Below are positions 33,037 to 42,204 of a stretch of 63,742 nucleotides of DNA, piece after piece. Within the stretch, counting starts at the first letter, position 1; the number at the start of each line of letters is the position of its first letter. The stretch covers positions 1 to 63,742 of the forward strand of contig NZ_QGMX01000013.1 of NCBI RefSeq assembly GCF_003336745.1, in the 5' to 3' direction. Under the pieces are notes generated by a model. The model did not search any database. It was not told where the DNA came from and saw only the letters and a list, made by a program, of their open reading frames with translations. A program made the translations under genes and the position numbers. This stretch comes from Thermus caldifontis (GTDB lineage: Bacteria > Deinococcota > Deinococci > Deinococcales > Thermaceae).

Positions 33037-34365
33037 ATGAAACATCCTCCTGGCCTTAAGGGTTTTCTCCTGGCCCTATCCTTGCTTTTGGGCCTTTTGA
33101 TCCTCTCCACCGGGGTGGGCATCCTGGGATACCTAGCCTTGGAAACCTACCTGGCCCCCCCAGGCTGGACCATCCTGGTCTTGGCCCTTCTGGTGCTGGT
33201 GCCGGGGGCCATGCTGGTGGGACGCCTTTTTCCTTGGCTTACCGACTGGTACTACTTCCTCCCCGCCCTCTCCTTCCTTTTGGTCTTCACCCTGTATCCC
33301 ATCGCCCTCACCGTCTACTTGGCCTTCACCGACTACTCGGGGCGGAAGAACGGTTTCCCCGACCGCTCCACGGAAACCCAGGTGCTGAAGGGAGAAGGCC
33401 CCAGGCTCACCCTGGAAGAACCCGCTAAGGAAGCCCTCCGTTGCGACCCCTGCCGAGGGGAGCCCGTGGAGGTCTACAGCGAGGGGCACCGGGCCCGGGC
33501 CCGGATCCTGGAGGCCGAAGGCCCTACCCTTCTCCTGGACCGCACCCCCCCTTTCCCGGTGGAGTACGTGGCCAAGGTGAACGCCTTCGGGTTCGTGGGC
33601 CTCCGAAACTTCAGCTTTATCCTTTCCCAAGCCAGCAAGGCCCTCTTCCCCGTCTTCGCCTGGAACGTGGCCTTCGCCCTTAGCACCGTGCTTCTGAACG
33701 CCTTTTTGGGCTTGGTGCTGGGCCTCATCCTCAACAACAAAGCCTTGAAGCTACGGAACTTTTACCGCACCGTCCTCATCGTTTCCTGGGCGCTGCCGGG
33801 CGTGATCACCGTGCAGGTCTTCGTGGCCCTTCTCAACTATAACTTCGGGGCCATCAACCGCCTCCTGGGGGTCCTGGGCATCTACCCCATCCCCTGGCTC
33901 AACGACCCTGACTGGGCCAAGGTGGCCATCCTATTGGTGAACCTGTGGCTCGGCTTCCCCTACATGATGACCGCCACCTTGGGCGCCCTTTCCACCATTC
34001 CCGACGAGCTCTACGAGGCCGCCAAGGTGGACGGGGCCACCCCCTGGCAGGCCCTTTGGGGCATCACCCTTCCCCTTTTGGAAAAGCCCATGGTGCCCAT
34101 CCTGCTCTCCTCCTTCGCCTTTAACTTCAATAACTTCTACATCATCTACCTGCTCACCGGCGGGGGGCCCGCCCAGGAAGGCCGCCTGGCCACGGCCCAG
34201 GCCACGGACATCCTCATCTCCTGGGCCTACAAGACCGCCTTCAGCGCCGAGGGGCAGTCGGCCTATGGCCTGGGGGCGGCCATCAGCCTCCTCATCTTCG
34301 CCATCACCGTGGCCATCAGCCTGGTGAACTTCCGCGTCACCGGGGCCTTAAGGGAGGTGAGGTAG
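33037..34365 (+). CDS. malF: maltose-type ABC transporter permease, MalF type
   Basis: The 442-aa integral membrane protein has three N-terminal hydrophobic segments. An extracytoplasmic loop of about 90 residues (around 105-185) contains two cysteines in RCDPCRG. The permease core follows with the EAA loop LYEAAKVDGATPWQALWGITLPLL. It pairs with MalG to move maltodextrins across the membrane; the ATPase (MsmK/MalK-like) is not in this window. No clear ribosome-binding site precedes ATG 33037, but TATCGT lies six bases upstream. Stop and malG start are directly adjacent (TAGATG). Confidence 0.9.
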   Translation: MKHPPGLKGFLLALSLLLGLLILSTGVGILGYLALETYLAPPGWTILVLALLVLVPGAMLVGRLFPWLTDWYYFLPALSFLLVFTLYPIALTVYLAFTDYSGRKNGFPDRSTETQVLKGEGPRLTLEEPAKEALRCDPCRGEPVEVYSEGHRARARILEAEGPTLLLDRTPPFPVEYVAKVNAFGFVGLRNFSFILSQASKALFPVFAWNVAFALSTVLLNAFLGLVLGLILNNKALKLRNFYRTVLIVSWALPGVITVQVFVALLNYNFGAINRLLGVLGIYPIPWLNDPDWAKVAILLVNLWLGFPYMMTATLGALSTIPDELYEAAKVDGATPWQALWGITLPLLEKPMVPILLSSFAFNFNNFYIIYLLTGGGPAQEGRLATAQATDILISWAYKTAFSAEGQSAYGLGAAISLLIFAITVAISLVNFRVTGALREVR

Positions 34366-35685
34366 ATGCGGCGGCTTTTCGCCTTCCTCCTTTTGGGGTT
34401 CGGCCTCTATGGGGTCTACTGGTTCGCCCTAAACCGGCTCTTTGACGAAGGTTCCTACCGCAAGCAGGTAGCCTTCAGCAGCGTCTTCGTGCCCTATGGC
34501 TGGGCGTACGCCCTGGCCATCCTCCTGGGCCTGGTCCTCCTGGTCCTCCTCTATAGCCTGGTCTACACCCTGCTGGCGAACCGCCTCCAGGGGCGCAAGC
34601 GAAGCCCCTGGCCCCTTTTCTGGCAAGGGGTGACCCACCTCTTCCTCTGGGTGCTGATCCTCCTCGTCTACTACCCCGTGGTGCAGGTGGTGGCCGCCAG
34701 CTTTGATCCCACCAACAACCTCTTCAGCTTCCGCAGGCCGGACACGGGGTTTCTCCTCCTGGACGCCAAGGTGATCCCTTACGTACCCGAGCCCTCCCTG
34801 GAAAACTACGCCAAGCTGGTGGAGGGGGTGGTGCTATACCCCTACCAGGTGGGCCTTCTCCTCCTTGGGGGGCTGGCTCTTTTGGGTGTGGCCTTCATCG
34901 GCCTCCTGAGGCGGCTTTTAACCCCGGAGGACTGGATGGACCTCTGGCAAGGAAGGGCTCTGCTCCTCCTGGCCTTAAGCGTATTCGCCCTGGCCCTTTC
35001 CCTTTCCCCCAAGCAGTTCACCGGCCAGGGCACAGAGACCAAGTTTCTTCTCTGGGTGCGGAATACCTTCCTCATCTCGGGGCTTACGGGCCTCCTTGCC
35101 GTCTTGCTCACCGCCACCGCCGGCTACGCTTTCGCCCGCTTCCGCCACCTGCCGGGGCGGTATCCCCTCCTCCTTTTCTTCATCTTCGTGCAGATGTTCC
35201 CCGGGTTTTTGGCCTTGGTGGCCATCTACTACCTGCTTTCCCGCCTGGACCTTTTGAACACCTTCACCGGCCTCGTGCTGGCCTACTCGGGGGGCATCAT
35301 CAGCTTTGGCACCTGGGTGTACAAGGGGTATCTGGAAAGCATCAGCCCGAGCCTCGAGGAGGCGGCCATGGTGGACGGGGCCACCAAGTGGCAGGTTTTC
35401 ACCCAAATCCTCCTCCCCCTTTCCGCCCCCATGTTCGTCTTCATCTTCCTCCTCCAGTTCGTGGGCACCTACTCGGAGTTCGTCCTGGCCAACCTGGTCC
35501 TCACGGGGGTGGAGAGCTGGAACGTGGGCGTGGGGCTGAGGAGCTTCACCACCGGCCAGTTCCAGACCAAGTGGGGGATCTTTGCCGCCGCCAGCGTCTT
35601 AGGCTCCTTGCCCATCCTCTTCCTCTTCTACGGCTTCCAGCAGTACTTCGTCTCCGGATACACCGCAGGGGCGGTCAAAGAGTAA
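34366..35685 (+). CDS. malG: maltose-type ABC transporter permease, MalG type (extended)
   Basis: At 439 aa it is much longer than the usual MalG (about 280-300 aa). The N-terminal 160 residues add three hydrophobic segments (LLLGFGLYGVYWFAL, YALAILLGLVLLVLLYSLVY, LFLWVLILLVYYPVVQVVA). A further insertion with a membrane segment follows near 160-220. The core ends with the EAA loop LEEAAMVDGATKWQVFTQILL and ILFLFYGFQQYFVSGYTAGAVKE, typical of MalG. It forms the channel with MalF. Confidence 0.9.
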   Translation: MRRLFAFLLLGFGLYGVYWFALNRLFDEGSYRKQVAFSSVFVPYGWAYALAILLGLVLLVLLYSLVYTLLANRLQGRKRSPWPLFWQGVTHLFLWVLILLVYYPVVQVVAASFDPTNNLFSFRRPDTGFLLLDAKVIPYVPEPSLENYAKLVEGVVLYPYQVGLLLLGGLALLGVAFIGLLRRLLTPEDWMDLWQGRALLLLALSVFALALSLSPKQFTGQGTETKFLLWVRNTFLISGLTGLLAVLLTATAGYAFARFRHLPGRYPLLLFFIFVQMFPGFLALVAIYYLLSRLDLLNTFTGLVLAYSGGIISFGTWVYKGYLESISPSLEEAAMVDGATKWQVFTQILLPLSAPMFVFIFLLQFVGTYSEFVLANLVLTGVESWNVGVGLRSFTTGQFQTKWGIFAAASVLGSLPILFLFYGFQQYFVSGYTAGAVKE

Positions 35686-35689
35686 CGCC

Positions 35690-37402
35690 ATGGCCCACCA
35701 CCATGACCTCGAGCACCTCCATCCCCCCTTGCCGGAGCTGGGGGAGGAGGTGAGCGTTTTCCTGGAAACCGAAGCCAAAGAGGGGCTCTTCCTTTACGAG
35801 AAGGATGGGGAGATCCACAAGAAACCCATGGAGCGGGCCAATGGGGGCCTAAGGACCCGCGTTCCCGTGCACACCAGCCCTTTTCGCTACTGCTTCCTCC
35901 TGCCCGAGGGATTCTTGGGAAGCCACGGCCTGGAAAAGACCCTTCCCCGCTACGACCGCTTCTTCCACCTCCTGGCGGGGCCCCTTCCCCCCAGGTGGGC
36001 CCTGGGCACGGTCTACTACCAGATCTTCCCCGACCGCTTCCGCCAGGGGCGCCCAGAGCTTGCCCCCCAGGATGGGGAATGGCTCCTTATGGGCAAACCC
36101 ATCCGCAAAAAGGCCTGGAACGAGCCCCCGGGGCCGGAAGGGGCCTGGGAGTTCTACGGGGGGGACCTTTGGGGCGTCCTCGAGGCCCTTCCCTACCTGG
36201 AGAACCTGGGGGTGGAAGCCCTCTACCTCACCCCCATCTTCCAAAGCCCAAGCAGCCACCGCTACGACACGGAAGACTACCTGAAGGTGGACCCCCACCT
36301 GGGAGGGGAGGAGGCCTTGGAAGCCCTTTATAGGGCTTTGGAGGAAAAGGGCATGCGCCTTCTGCTGGATGGGGTCTTCAACCACGTGGGGGCCACCCAC
36401 CCCTGGTTCCAAAAGGCCTTACAGGACCCCGAAACCCCCGAAAGGAGCATGTTCACCTTCTACCCCGATGGCTCCTACGCCGCCTTCTGGGGGTTAACAT
36501 CCATGCCCAAGCTGGACTACGCCTCTCCCCTCACCCAGGAGCGCTTGGTCTTTGGGCCCAAGGCCCCCATCCGCCACTGGATGCGCCTGGCCCACGGTTT
36601 CCGGCTGGACGTGGCCCACTCCATCGGGGAAGGGGGAACAAACCGCAAAAACGCCCGCTGGCTTCGCGCCCTGGCCCGGGCGGCCAAGGAGGAAAGGCTC
36701 GAGGCCCTGGTCATCGGCGAGCTTTCCTACGACGCCACCCCCACCCTACGGGCCCATACCCTGGATGGGGCCATGCACTATGCGGGCTTTGCCCATCCGG
36801 TGATGGAGTGGCTTTCCGGTCGGGACGTGTACGGGCGGGAAGTAACCCTAAGCGCCCAGGAGGCCTGGGCGGTCCTCTGGGACCACTACCAGGCCCTACC
36901 CCTGCAGCTTCGCCACAGCATGTACACCCTTCTCTCCTCCCACGACATCCCCCGGGCCCTTTGGCGGCTTAAGGGGGATGTGGAACGCTTTAAGCTGGCC
37001 TACGCCCTCCTCTTCGCCTTCCCGGGAAGCCCCGCCATCTACTACGGGGACGAGGTGGGCCTTTCCCAGCCCAACCCCTACACCAGGTGGCAGGGGGACC
37101 CCTACTGCCGGGCCCCCTTCCCCTGGGACGAAAGGAGGTGGAACCGGGAGCTCTTAGCCTTCCTGCGCAGGCTGGTCCACCTCAAGCGCACCCACCCGGT
37201 CCTGCGTCTGGGGGGGCTTTTGCCCTTGAGGGCCGGGAAAGGGGTCCTGGCCTTCAAAAGGCGCCACCAGGGCCAGGAGGTCTGGGCCTTTTTCGCCCCC
37301 AAGGGGGCAAGGCTTGTCCTACCCCGGGGGATGGATCTCTTGGCCGAAGAGGAGGTGGAAGGGGAGGTGGAGGCCTCGTACCTTCTCTTCCAGCCGCTAT
37401 AA
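35690..37402 (+). CDS. GH13 alpha-amylase family enzyme (cyclomaltodextrinase/neopullulanase-like)
   Basis: The 570-aa protein has no signal peptide, so it acts in the cytoplasm, matching hydrolysis of imported maltodextrins. Conserved GH13 regions: LLLDGVFNHVG (about 223), GFRLDVAHS with the nucleophile Asp (about 304), ALVIGELS with the acid/base Glu (about 342), and LLSSHDIPRAL with the third Asp (about 418). An N-terminal domain of about 110 residues precedes the barrel (TVYYQIFPDRF), as in cyclomaltodextrinases. It follows malG by four bases. It starts MAHHHDLEHLHPP, a natural His-rich N-terminus. Confidence 0.9.
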   Translation: MAHHHDLEHLHPPLPELGEEVSVFLETEAKEGLFLYEKDGEIHKKPMERANGGLRTRVPVHTSPFRYCFLLPEGFLGSHGLEKTLPRYDRFFHLLAGPLPPRWALGTVYYQIFPDRFRQGRPELAPQDGEWLLMGKPIRKKAWNEPPGPEGAWEFYGGDLWGVLEALPYLENLGVEALYLTPIFQSPSSHRYDTEDYLKVDPHLGGEEALEALYRALEEKGMRLLLDGVFNHVGATHPWFQKALQDPETPERSMFTFYPDGSYAAFWGLTSMPKLDYASPLTQERLVFGPKAPIRHWMRLAHGFRLDVAHSIGEGGTNRKNARWLRALARAAKEERLEALVIGELSYDATPTLRAHTLDGAMHYAGFAHPVMEWLSGRDVYGREVTLSAQEAWAVLWDHYQALPLQLRHSMYTLLSSHDIPRALWRLKGDVERFKLAYALLFAFPGSPAIYYGDEVGLSQPNPYTRWQGDPYCRAPFPWDERRWNRELLAFLRRLVHLKRTHPVLRLGGLLPLRAGKGVLAFKRRHQGQEVWAFFAPKGARLVLPRGMDLLAEEEVEGEVEASYLLFQPL

Positions 37403-37403
37403 T
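37398..37403 (+). promoter_or_regulatory. consensus -10 box overlapping the amylase stop codon
   Basis: TATAAT here contains the amylase TAA stop and ends eight bases before ATG 37412. It suggests a leaderless transcript for the small downstream gene, independent of the mal operon. Confidence 0.55.
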
Positions 37404-37411
37404 GGGAAGCC

Positions 37412-37753
37412 ATGCGGCTTAAGAGGTTTGGCCCCAAGGCTAGGCGGGTGGGCAAACCCTCCACCCACCCCCAAGCGGCTCCTCCGCTTGGGGGGAACCT
37501 CTTGGAGGCCCTAAAGGGCGCCGATCCCAAGGCCCCGGGTTTCCGCAGGCGGCTTACCGCCTTGCTCCAGGAGGCCATAGCCCGCTGGGAAAACCTCACC
37601 CCAAGAGAGCGCCAGCAGATGGTTACCCTTCTTGCCGGTCTTCTTTCCCTCTTGCCCCTGGGGCGGCTTGGCCGGGCTGGCCTTCTCCTGCAAAGGGCCC
37701 TAGGCCCTGAGGGCAAGGTGGCCCTCTCCCTCCTGCGCCTCCTAAGGCGCTAG
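37412..37753 (+). CDS. small basic protein of unknown function
   Basis: This 113-aa protein is not recognised. The N-terminal 30 residues are basic and proline-rich (RLKRFGPKARRVGKPSTHPQ). The middle is an amphipathic helix (LTALLQEAIARWENL), and the rest alternates leucine-rich hydrophobic stretches with arginines (LLSLLPLGRLGRAGLLLQRAL). It could associate peripherally with membrane or nucleic acid. It sits between the mal operon and mutS2, with a consensus -10 just before it. Confidence 0.6.
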   Translation: MRLKRFGPKARRVGKPSTHPQAAPPLGGNLLEALKGADPKAPGFRRRLTALLQEAIARWENLTPRERQQMVTLLAGLLSLLPLGRLGRAGLLLQRALGPEGKVALSLLRLLRR

Positions 37754-37763
37754 GGCTTCCCGG

Positions 37764-37769
37764 TATACT
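37764..37769 (+). promoter_or_regulatory. -10 box of mutS2
   Basis: TATACT ends eight bases before the GTG start 37778; there is no ribosome-binding site, so the mRNA is probably leaderless. Confidence 0.6.
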
Positions 37770-37777
37770 GGGCTTTT

Positions 37778-40027
37778 GTGCGGGATGTCCTCGAGGTCCT
37801 GGAGTTCCCCAAAGTCCGCGCCCTCCTAGCGGAAAGGGCCAAGACCCCCTTGGGGGAGGAGCTGGCCTTAGCCCTCGCTCCCCTGCCCCAGGAGGAGGCG
37901 GAAAGGAGGCTTGCCCTCACCCAGGAGGCCTTGGCCTACCCCTACACCCTCCCCGAGGCCGGGGCCTTGAGGGAGGCTTACCGCAAGGCTCAAGAAGGGG
38001 CCAGGCTCTCCGGCCTCGAGCTTCTCCAGGCCGCAAAGGCCCTCCAGGAAGCCCTGGCCCTCAAGGAGGAACTCCTGGCCTTGGAAAACCACCTGAGCCA
38101 GGTGGCGGCGGGCATTGGGGAGCACGGGGCTTTTCTCCTTCGGGTGAGAAAGACCCTGGACGAGGAAGGGGCGGTGCGGGACGAGGCCAGCCCCAAACTC
38201 CTGGCCATCCGCCGGGAGCTTAAGCCCTTGCGCCAGCAAATCCTAGACAGGCTCTACGCCCTCTTAGACCGCCACCCCGAGGCCGTCCAGGACCGGTTCG
38301 TCACCGTGCGCCGCGAGCGCTACTGCATCCCCGTGCGGGCAGGGATGGCCCAGAAAGTACCCGGCATCCTCCTGGACGAATCCGAGTCCGGGGCCACCCT
38401 CTTCATAGAGCCCCTTTCCGTGGTGAAGTTGAATAACCGCCTCCAGGCCCTCCGCTTCCAGGAGGAGGAGGAGGTAAACCGCATCCTGAGGGAGCTTTCG
38501 CAAGCCCTGGCCCAGGATGAAGCCCTTCCCGGCACCCTAAGGGCCCTGGCCCTATTGGACCTCATCCAGGCCCAGGCGGCCCTGGCCCGGGACCTGGGGC
38601 TCAAAAAGCCCCGGTTTGGCCAAGGGTATGAGCTTTGGGAAGCCTTCCACCCCCTGATCCCGAACCCCGTCCCCAACTCCTTTAGCCTGGACGAGGAGAA
38701 GCGCCTCATCCTCATCTCCGGCCCCAACATGGGGGGGAAGACCGCCCTCCTAAAAACCCTGGGCCTGGCGGTGCTCATGGCCCAGTCGGGGCTTTTCGTG
38801 GCGGCCAAGGGGGCCACCCTGGCCTGGCCCGACAGGGTCTTCGCCGACATCGGCGACGAGCAATCCCTCCAGGAAAACCTCTCCACCTTCGCCGGGCACC
38901 TGCAAAGGCTTAAGGAAATGCTGGAAACCGCCACGGCCCGGAGCCTGGTCCTCATCGACGAGCTGGGAAGCGGCACCGACCCCGAGGAGGGGGCGGCCCT
39001 CTCCCAGGCCATCCTCGAGGCCCTCCTGGAGAAAGGGGTTAAGGGCCTGGTTACCACCCACCTTTCCCCCCTGAAGGCCTTCGCCCAGGGGCGAAGGGGC
39101 ATCCAAAACGCCTCCATGCGCTTTGACCTGGAGGGCCTGCGCCCCACCTACGAGCTGGTCCTGGGGGTGCCAGGGCGGAGCTACGCCTTGGCCATCGCCA
39201 GGAGGCTTTCCCTGCCCGAGGCGGTGCTGAAGCGGGCGGAAAGCCTTCTGCCCCAAGGAGGCAGGCTGGAGGCCCTCCTGGAGGAGCTGGAGGCGGAAAG
39301 GTTGCACCTTGAGGAGGAACGAAGCCGGCTCCTTTCCCAGATGGCCCAGGTGGAGGCCCTAAGGAAACGCCTGGAGGAGCGGGAAGCCCGCTTTGCGGAG
39401 GAGCGGGCGCAAAGGCTCAAGGCCCTGGAGGAGGAGGTCCGCCAGAAGCTCCTCAAGGTGGAGGCCGAGCTCAAGGCCCTCAAGGAAAAGGCCAAAACCC
39501 AGGGGAAAAAGGATGCCCTGAGGGAGCTTCTGGCCCTGAGGGAACGGTACGCCAGGAGCACCCCCACGGGTGCCTTGGAGGTACCTAGGGGCCTCGAGGC
39601 GGGGCAGATGGTGGAGATCCCCTCCCTGAAGCGCCAGGGAAGGCTTCTGGAGCTGAGGGGAGAGGAGGCGTTGGTCCAGGTGGGCCCGGTGAAGATGACG
39701 GTGAAGGCCAAGGAGCTCACCCCCCTCAAGGCCCAGGAAACCCCCAAGGCCCTCGGCCTAAAGCCGCGAAGGGAGGTAAAGGAGGTGGACCTCAGGGGGC
39801 TTACCGTGGAGGAAGCCCTCTTGGAGGTGGACCACGCCCTGGAGGAGGCCCGCGCCTTGGGCCTTTCCACCCTGCGCCTCCTCCACGGCAAGGGCACCGG
39901 GGCCCTCAGGCAAGCCATCCGCGAGGCCCTAAGGCGGGATAAGCGGGTGGAAACCTTCGCCGACGCCCCTCCCCACGAGGGGGGGCACGGGGTCACGGTG
40001 GTGGTGCTAAAAGGAGCGGCCCTCTAA
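37778..40027 (+). CDS. mutS2: endonuclease/ribosome-rescue ATPase MutS2
   Basis: The 749-aa protein has the MutS2 order: a core domain (1-280), the ATPase domain with Walker A GPNMGGKTALLKTLG (about 314) and LVLIDELGSGTDPEEGAA, a long coiled coil (about 490-600; RLHLEEERSRLLSQMAQVEAL), a KOW-like segment (about 610-650), and a C-terminal Smr domain (about 667-749) with VDLRGLTVEEALLEVD and LRLLHGKGTGALRQ. The Thermus protein is known as a nicking endonuclease that suppresses recombination; in other bacteria MutS2 also splits collided ribosomes. It lacks the mismatch-binding domain of MutS. The start is GTG 37778. The end overlaps the thioesterase gene by 21 bases. Confidence 0.95.
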   Translation: MRDVLEVLEFPKVRALLAERAKTPLGEELALALAPLPQEEAERRLALTQEALAYPYTLPEAGALREAYRKAQEGARLSGLELLQAAKALQEALALKEELLALENHLSQVAAGIGEHGAFLLRVRKTLDEEGAVRDEASPKLLAIRRELKPLRQQILDRLYALLDRHPEAVQDRFVTVRRERYCIPVRAGMAQKVPGILLDESESGATLFIEPLSVVKLNNRLQALRFQEEEEVNRILRELSQALAQDEALPGTLRALALLDLIQAQAALARDLGLKKPRFGQGYELWEAFHPLIPNPVPNSFSLDEEKRLILISGPNMGGKTALLKTLGLAVLMAQSGLFVAAKGATLAWPDRVFADIGDEQSLQENLSTFAGHLQRLKEMLETATARSLVLIDELGSGTDPEEGAALSQAILEALLEKGVKGLVTTHLSPLKAFAQGRRGIQNASMRFDLEGLRPTYELVLGVPGRSYALAIARRLSLPEAVLKRAESLLPQGGRLEALLEELEAERLHLEEERSRLLSQMAQVEALRKRLEEREARFAEERAQRLKALEEEVRQKLLKVEAELKALKEKAKTQGKKDALRELLALRERYARSTPTGALEVPRGLEAGQMVEIPSLKRQGRLLELRGEEALVQVGPVKMTVKAKELTPLKAQETPKALGLKPRREVKEVDLRGLTVEEALLEVDHALEEARALGLSTLRLLHGKGTGALRQAIREALRRDKRVETFADAPPHEGGHGVTVVVLKGAAL

Positions 40028-40408
40028 GGCCTCTATGCGCTTGCGGATAGCCGGGGGCAAGGGGGCAGGCCTGCCCCCTTCCAGCCAGACCTGGACGGTT
40101 TTTCCCCGGGCGGCCTCCTCCCCTCTTGCCAGGAGGAGGTACTCCATGTCAAAGCTGCTCCGCCCGAGGCGCACCACCCGCACCCCCACCTCCACGGGGT
40201 CCTCCAGGAGGATGGGCCTTAGGAAATCCACCTCCGCCCGGGCCAGGATGAAGTGCCCCTTTTCCAGCCAGTCCTCCTTGAGCCTTCGGAAGTAGGCGGC
40301 GCGGGCCACCTCAAAGTAGGTGAGGAAGACGGCGTTGTTCACGTGGCCTAAGGCGTCCAGGTCGCGGAAGCGCACCTGTATGGGCACGGATACGGGAAAC
40401 CCCTCCAT
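40007..40408 (-). CDS. acyl-CoA thioesterase, hotdog fold (4HBT type)
   Basis: This 133-aa hotdog-fold protein has RFRDLDALGHVNNAVFL (residues 13-29), in which the Asp of DLDALGH is the catalytic acid of 4-hydroxybenzoyl-CoA/YbgC-type thioesterases. It cleaves acyl-CoA or acyl-carrier thioesters. ATG 40408 (MEGFPVSVPIQVRFRD) is chosen; in-frame codons further upstream read through the pepF promoter and have no similarity. It is divergent from pepF across a 49-base gap with an inverted repeat. Confidence 0.87.
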   Translation of the reverse strand: MEGFPVSVPIQVRFRDLDALGHVNNAVFLTYFEVARAAYFRRLKEDWLEKGHFILARAEVDFLRPILLEDPVEVGVRVVRLGRSSFDMEYLLLARGEEAARGKTVQVWLEGGRPAPLPPAIRKRIEALEGRSF

Positions 40409-40428
40409 AGACCAAGAGCCTAACACAA

Positions 40429-40444
40429 CTGACCCACGGGTCAG
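40429..40444. promoter_or_regulatory. inverted repeat in the thioesterase-pepF divergent promoter region
   Basis: CTGACCC-AC-GGGTCAG is a perfect 7-2-7 palindrome abutting the pepF -10 box TATAGT (40446-40451), which ends six bases before ATG 40458. It occupies the spacer region of the pepF promoter and could be a repressor site acting on both genes. The regulator is unknown; a TetR-type fatty-acid regulator is one possibility given the thioesterase. Confidence 0.55.
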
Positions 40445-40457
40445 GTATAGTGGGGCC

Positions 40458-42146
40458 ATGGAAACCACGTGGGACCTAACCCCCCTTTTCCCCGGTCTGG
40501 AAAGCCCCGAGTTCCAGGCGGCCTGGGATGGGGTGAGGAAGCGGATCGGCCAGCTGAAGGAGCAGGTAGACCAAAAGGCGCCTCTTGAGGAGGTCCTGGC
40601 CTCCCTGGACGCCCTTTCGGAGGCATCCACCCCCCTTTGGGCCTACCTCTACGCCCGCTTCACCGCCGACACCGCCGACGAGGCCGCCTCGGCCAAGCTC
40701 TCGGAGCTGGAGATGCTCTTCCTGGATTTCGCCCGTATAAGGCCCCGCCTAACCCGCTACCTGGCCCTACAGGACCCGGAGGAGGCCGGCCCTTACCGCA
40801 TCCTGGTGGAGGAGGCCAAGGAGGAGGCCCTGCACATGATGGCCGAAGGGGAGGAGGTGCTGGCGGCGGAGCTTTCCCTTTCCGGGCGCCAGGCATGGGC
40901 CAAACTCCACGAGAACCTCACCAGCCAGATCACCGCCGTGGTGGACGGGGAGGAGATGCCCATCACCAAGGTGCGCAACCTCTACTTCCGCCCCGAGGAG
41001 GAGGTGCGAAGGAAGGCCTACCAGGCGGAGCTTAAGGCCTGGGAAGCCCACGAGGTGCCCCTGGCCTACGCCCTAAACGGGGTCAAGGGGGAGGCCTCGG
41101 TGCTCCTCAGGAGGCGGGGGTACCGGGAGGACCTCGAGCCCAGCCTGCACAAAAACCGCATCACCAAGAAGGCCCTTCTGGCCCTTCTGCAGGCGGTTAG
41201 GGAAAGCCTTCCCCTCTTCCACCGCTACTATCTCCTAAAGGCCAAGGCCTTGGGCAAGGAGCGCCTGGACTGGTGGGACCTCTTCGCTCCCATAGGGAAG
41301 GGCCGGCGCTGGACCCTCGAGGAGGCCCAAGACTTCCTCCGGGAAAAGCTGGCCACGCTGGTGCCCAAGGCCGCCAAGGTGGCAGAAGCCGCCTTTAGGG
41401 AGCGCTGGATGGACCTTCTGCCCCGCAAGGGAAAGGTAGGCGGGGCCTACTGCATGCCGAGGGGTGGGGGCAAAAGCCTCATCCTGGCCAACTATGAGGA
41501 GAGCTTTGAATCCGTCTCCACCCTGGCCCACGAGCTGGGCCACGCCTACCACAACCTCGCCTTGGCCCAGGTTCCCCCCTCCTTAAGGGAGGTGCCCATG
41601 ACCCTGGCGGAAACCGCCAGCATCATGAACGAGACCCTGGTGGTGGAGGCGGCCCTCAAGGAGGCCTCTGCCGAGGAGGGGCTTTTGATCCTGGACGCCT
41701 ACCTGCAAGGGGCGGCCCAGGTGGTGGTGGACATCTATAGCCGCTTCCTCTTTGAGTCCTGGGTGTTTACCAGGCGAAAGGCCCGGGAGCTTTCCCCAAG
41801 GGAGTTTAAGGAGCTCATGCTGAAGGCCCAGCAGGAGGCTTACGGAGAGGCCCTGGCCAGCCATCATCCCTACATGTGGGCGGTGAAGGGGCACTATTAT
41901 GGCGCCGACTTTTACAACTACCCCTACACCTTTGGCCTTCTCTTCGGCTTGGCGCTTTACCAGGAGGCCAAGGAGGACCCGGGCTTCGCCGAGCGGTACG
42001 AGGGGCTCCTGGCCTCCTCGGGCATGTACCCGGCCAAGGAGCTGGCGGCCCGCTATGGCTTTGACCTGGAAAGCCCCGCCTTCTGGCAAAAGGGCCTAAG
42101 GGTCCTGGCGGAGAAGGTGGCGGAGCTGGAAAGGAGGCTTTCCTAA
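40458..42146 (+). CDS. pepF: oligoendopeptidase F (M3 family)
   Basis: The 562-aa zinc peptidase degrades peptides of about 7-17 residues in the cytoplasm. It opens METTWDLTPLFPGLESPEF, the usual PepF N-terminus, and has the zinc motif HELGHAYHN (HEXXH, about residue 359). ETASIMNETLV supplies the third ligand Glu. The HHPYMWAVKGHYYGADFYNYPY segment near the end is typical. ATG 40458 is preceded six bases upstream by TATAGT and no Shine-Dalgarno sequence. Confidence 0.93.
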   Translation: METTWDLTPLFPGLESPEFQAAWDGVRKRIGQLKEQVDQKAPLEEVLASLDALSEASTPLWAYLYARFTADTADEAASAKLSELEMLFLDFARIRPRLTRYLALQDPEEAGPYRILVEEAKEEALHMMAEGEEVLAAELSLSGRQAWAKLHENLTSQITAVVDGEEMPITKVRNLYFRPEEEVRRKAYQAELKAWEAHEVPLAYALNGVKGEASVLLRRRGYREDLEPSLHKNRITKKALLALLQAVRESLPLFHRYYLLKAKALGKERLDWWDLFAPIGKGRRWTLEEAQDFLREKLATLVPKAAKVAEAAFRERWMDLLPRKGKVGGAYCMPRGGGKSLILANYEESFESVSTLAHELGHAYHNLALAQVPPSLREVPMTLAETASIMNETLVVEAALKEASAEEGLLILDAYLQGAAQVVVDIYSRFLFESWVFTRRKARELSPREFKELMLKAQQEAYGEALASHHPYMWAVKGHYYGADFYNYPYTFGLLFGLALYQEAKEDPGFAERYEGLLASSGMYPAKELAARYGFDLESPAFWQKGLRVLAEKVAELERRLS

Positions 42147-42204
42147 AACCCAGGGCCAGGCCTCCTTAACCTTCCCCTGACCGAGAAGGGATAGGCTTTT
42201 AGGA

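Noticed and set aside
40320..40457. Longer pepF starting 46 codons upstream
   Set aside because: It would run antisense through the thioesterase start and the palindromic promoter; METTWDLTP is the family N-terminus.
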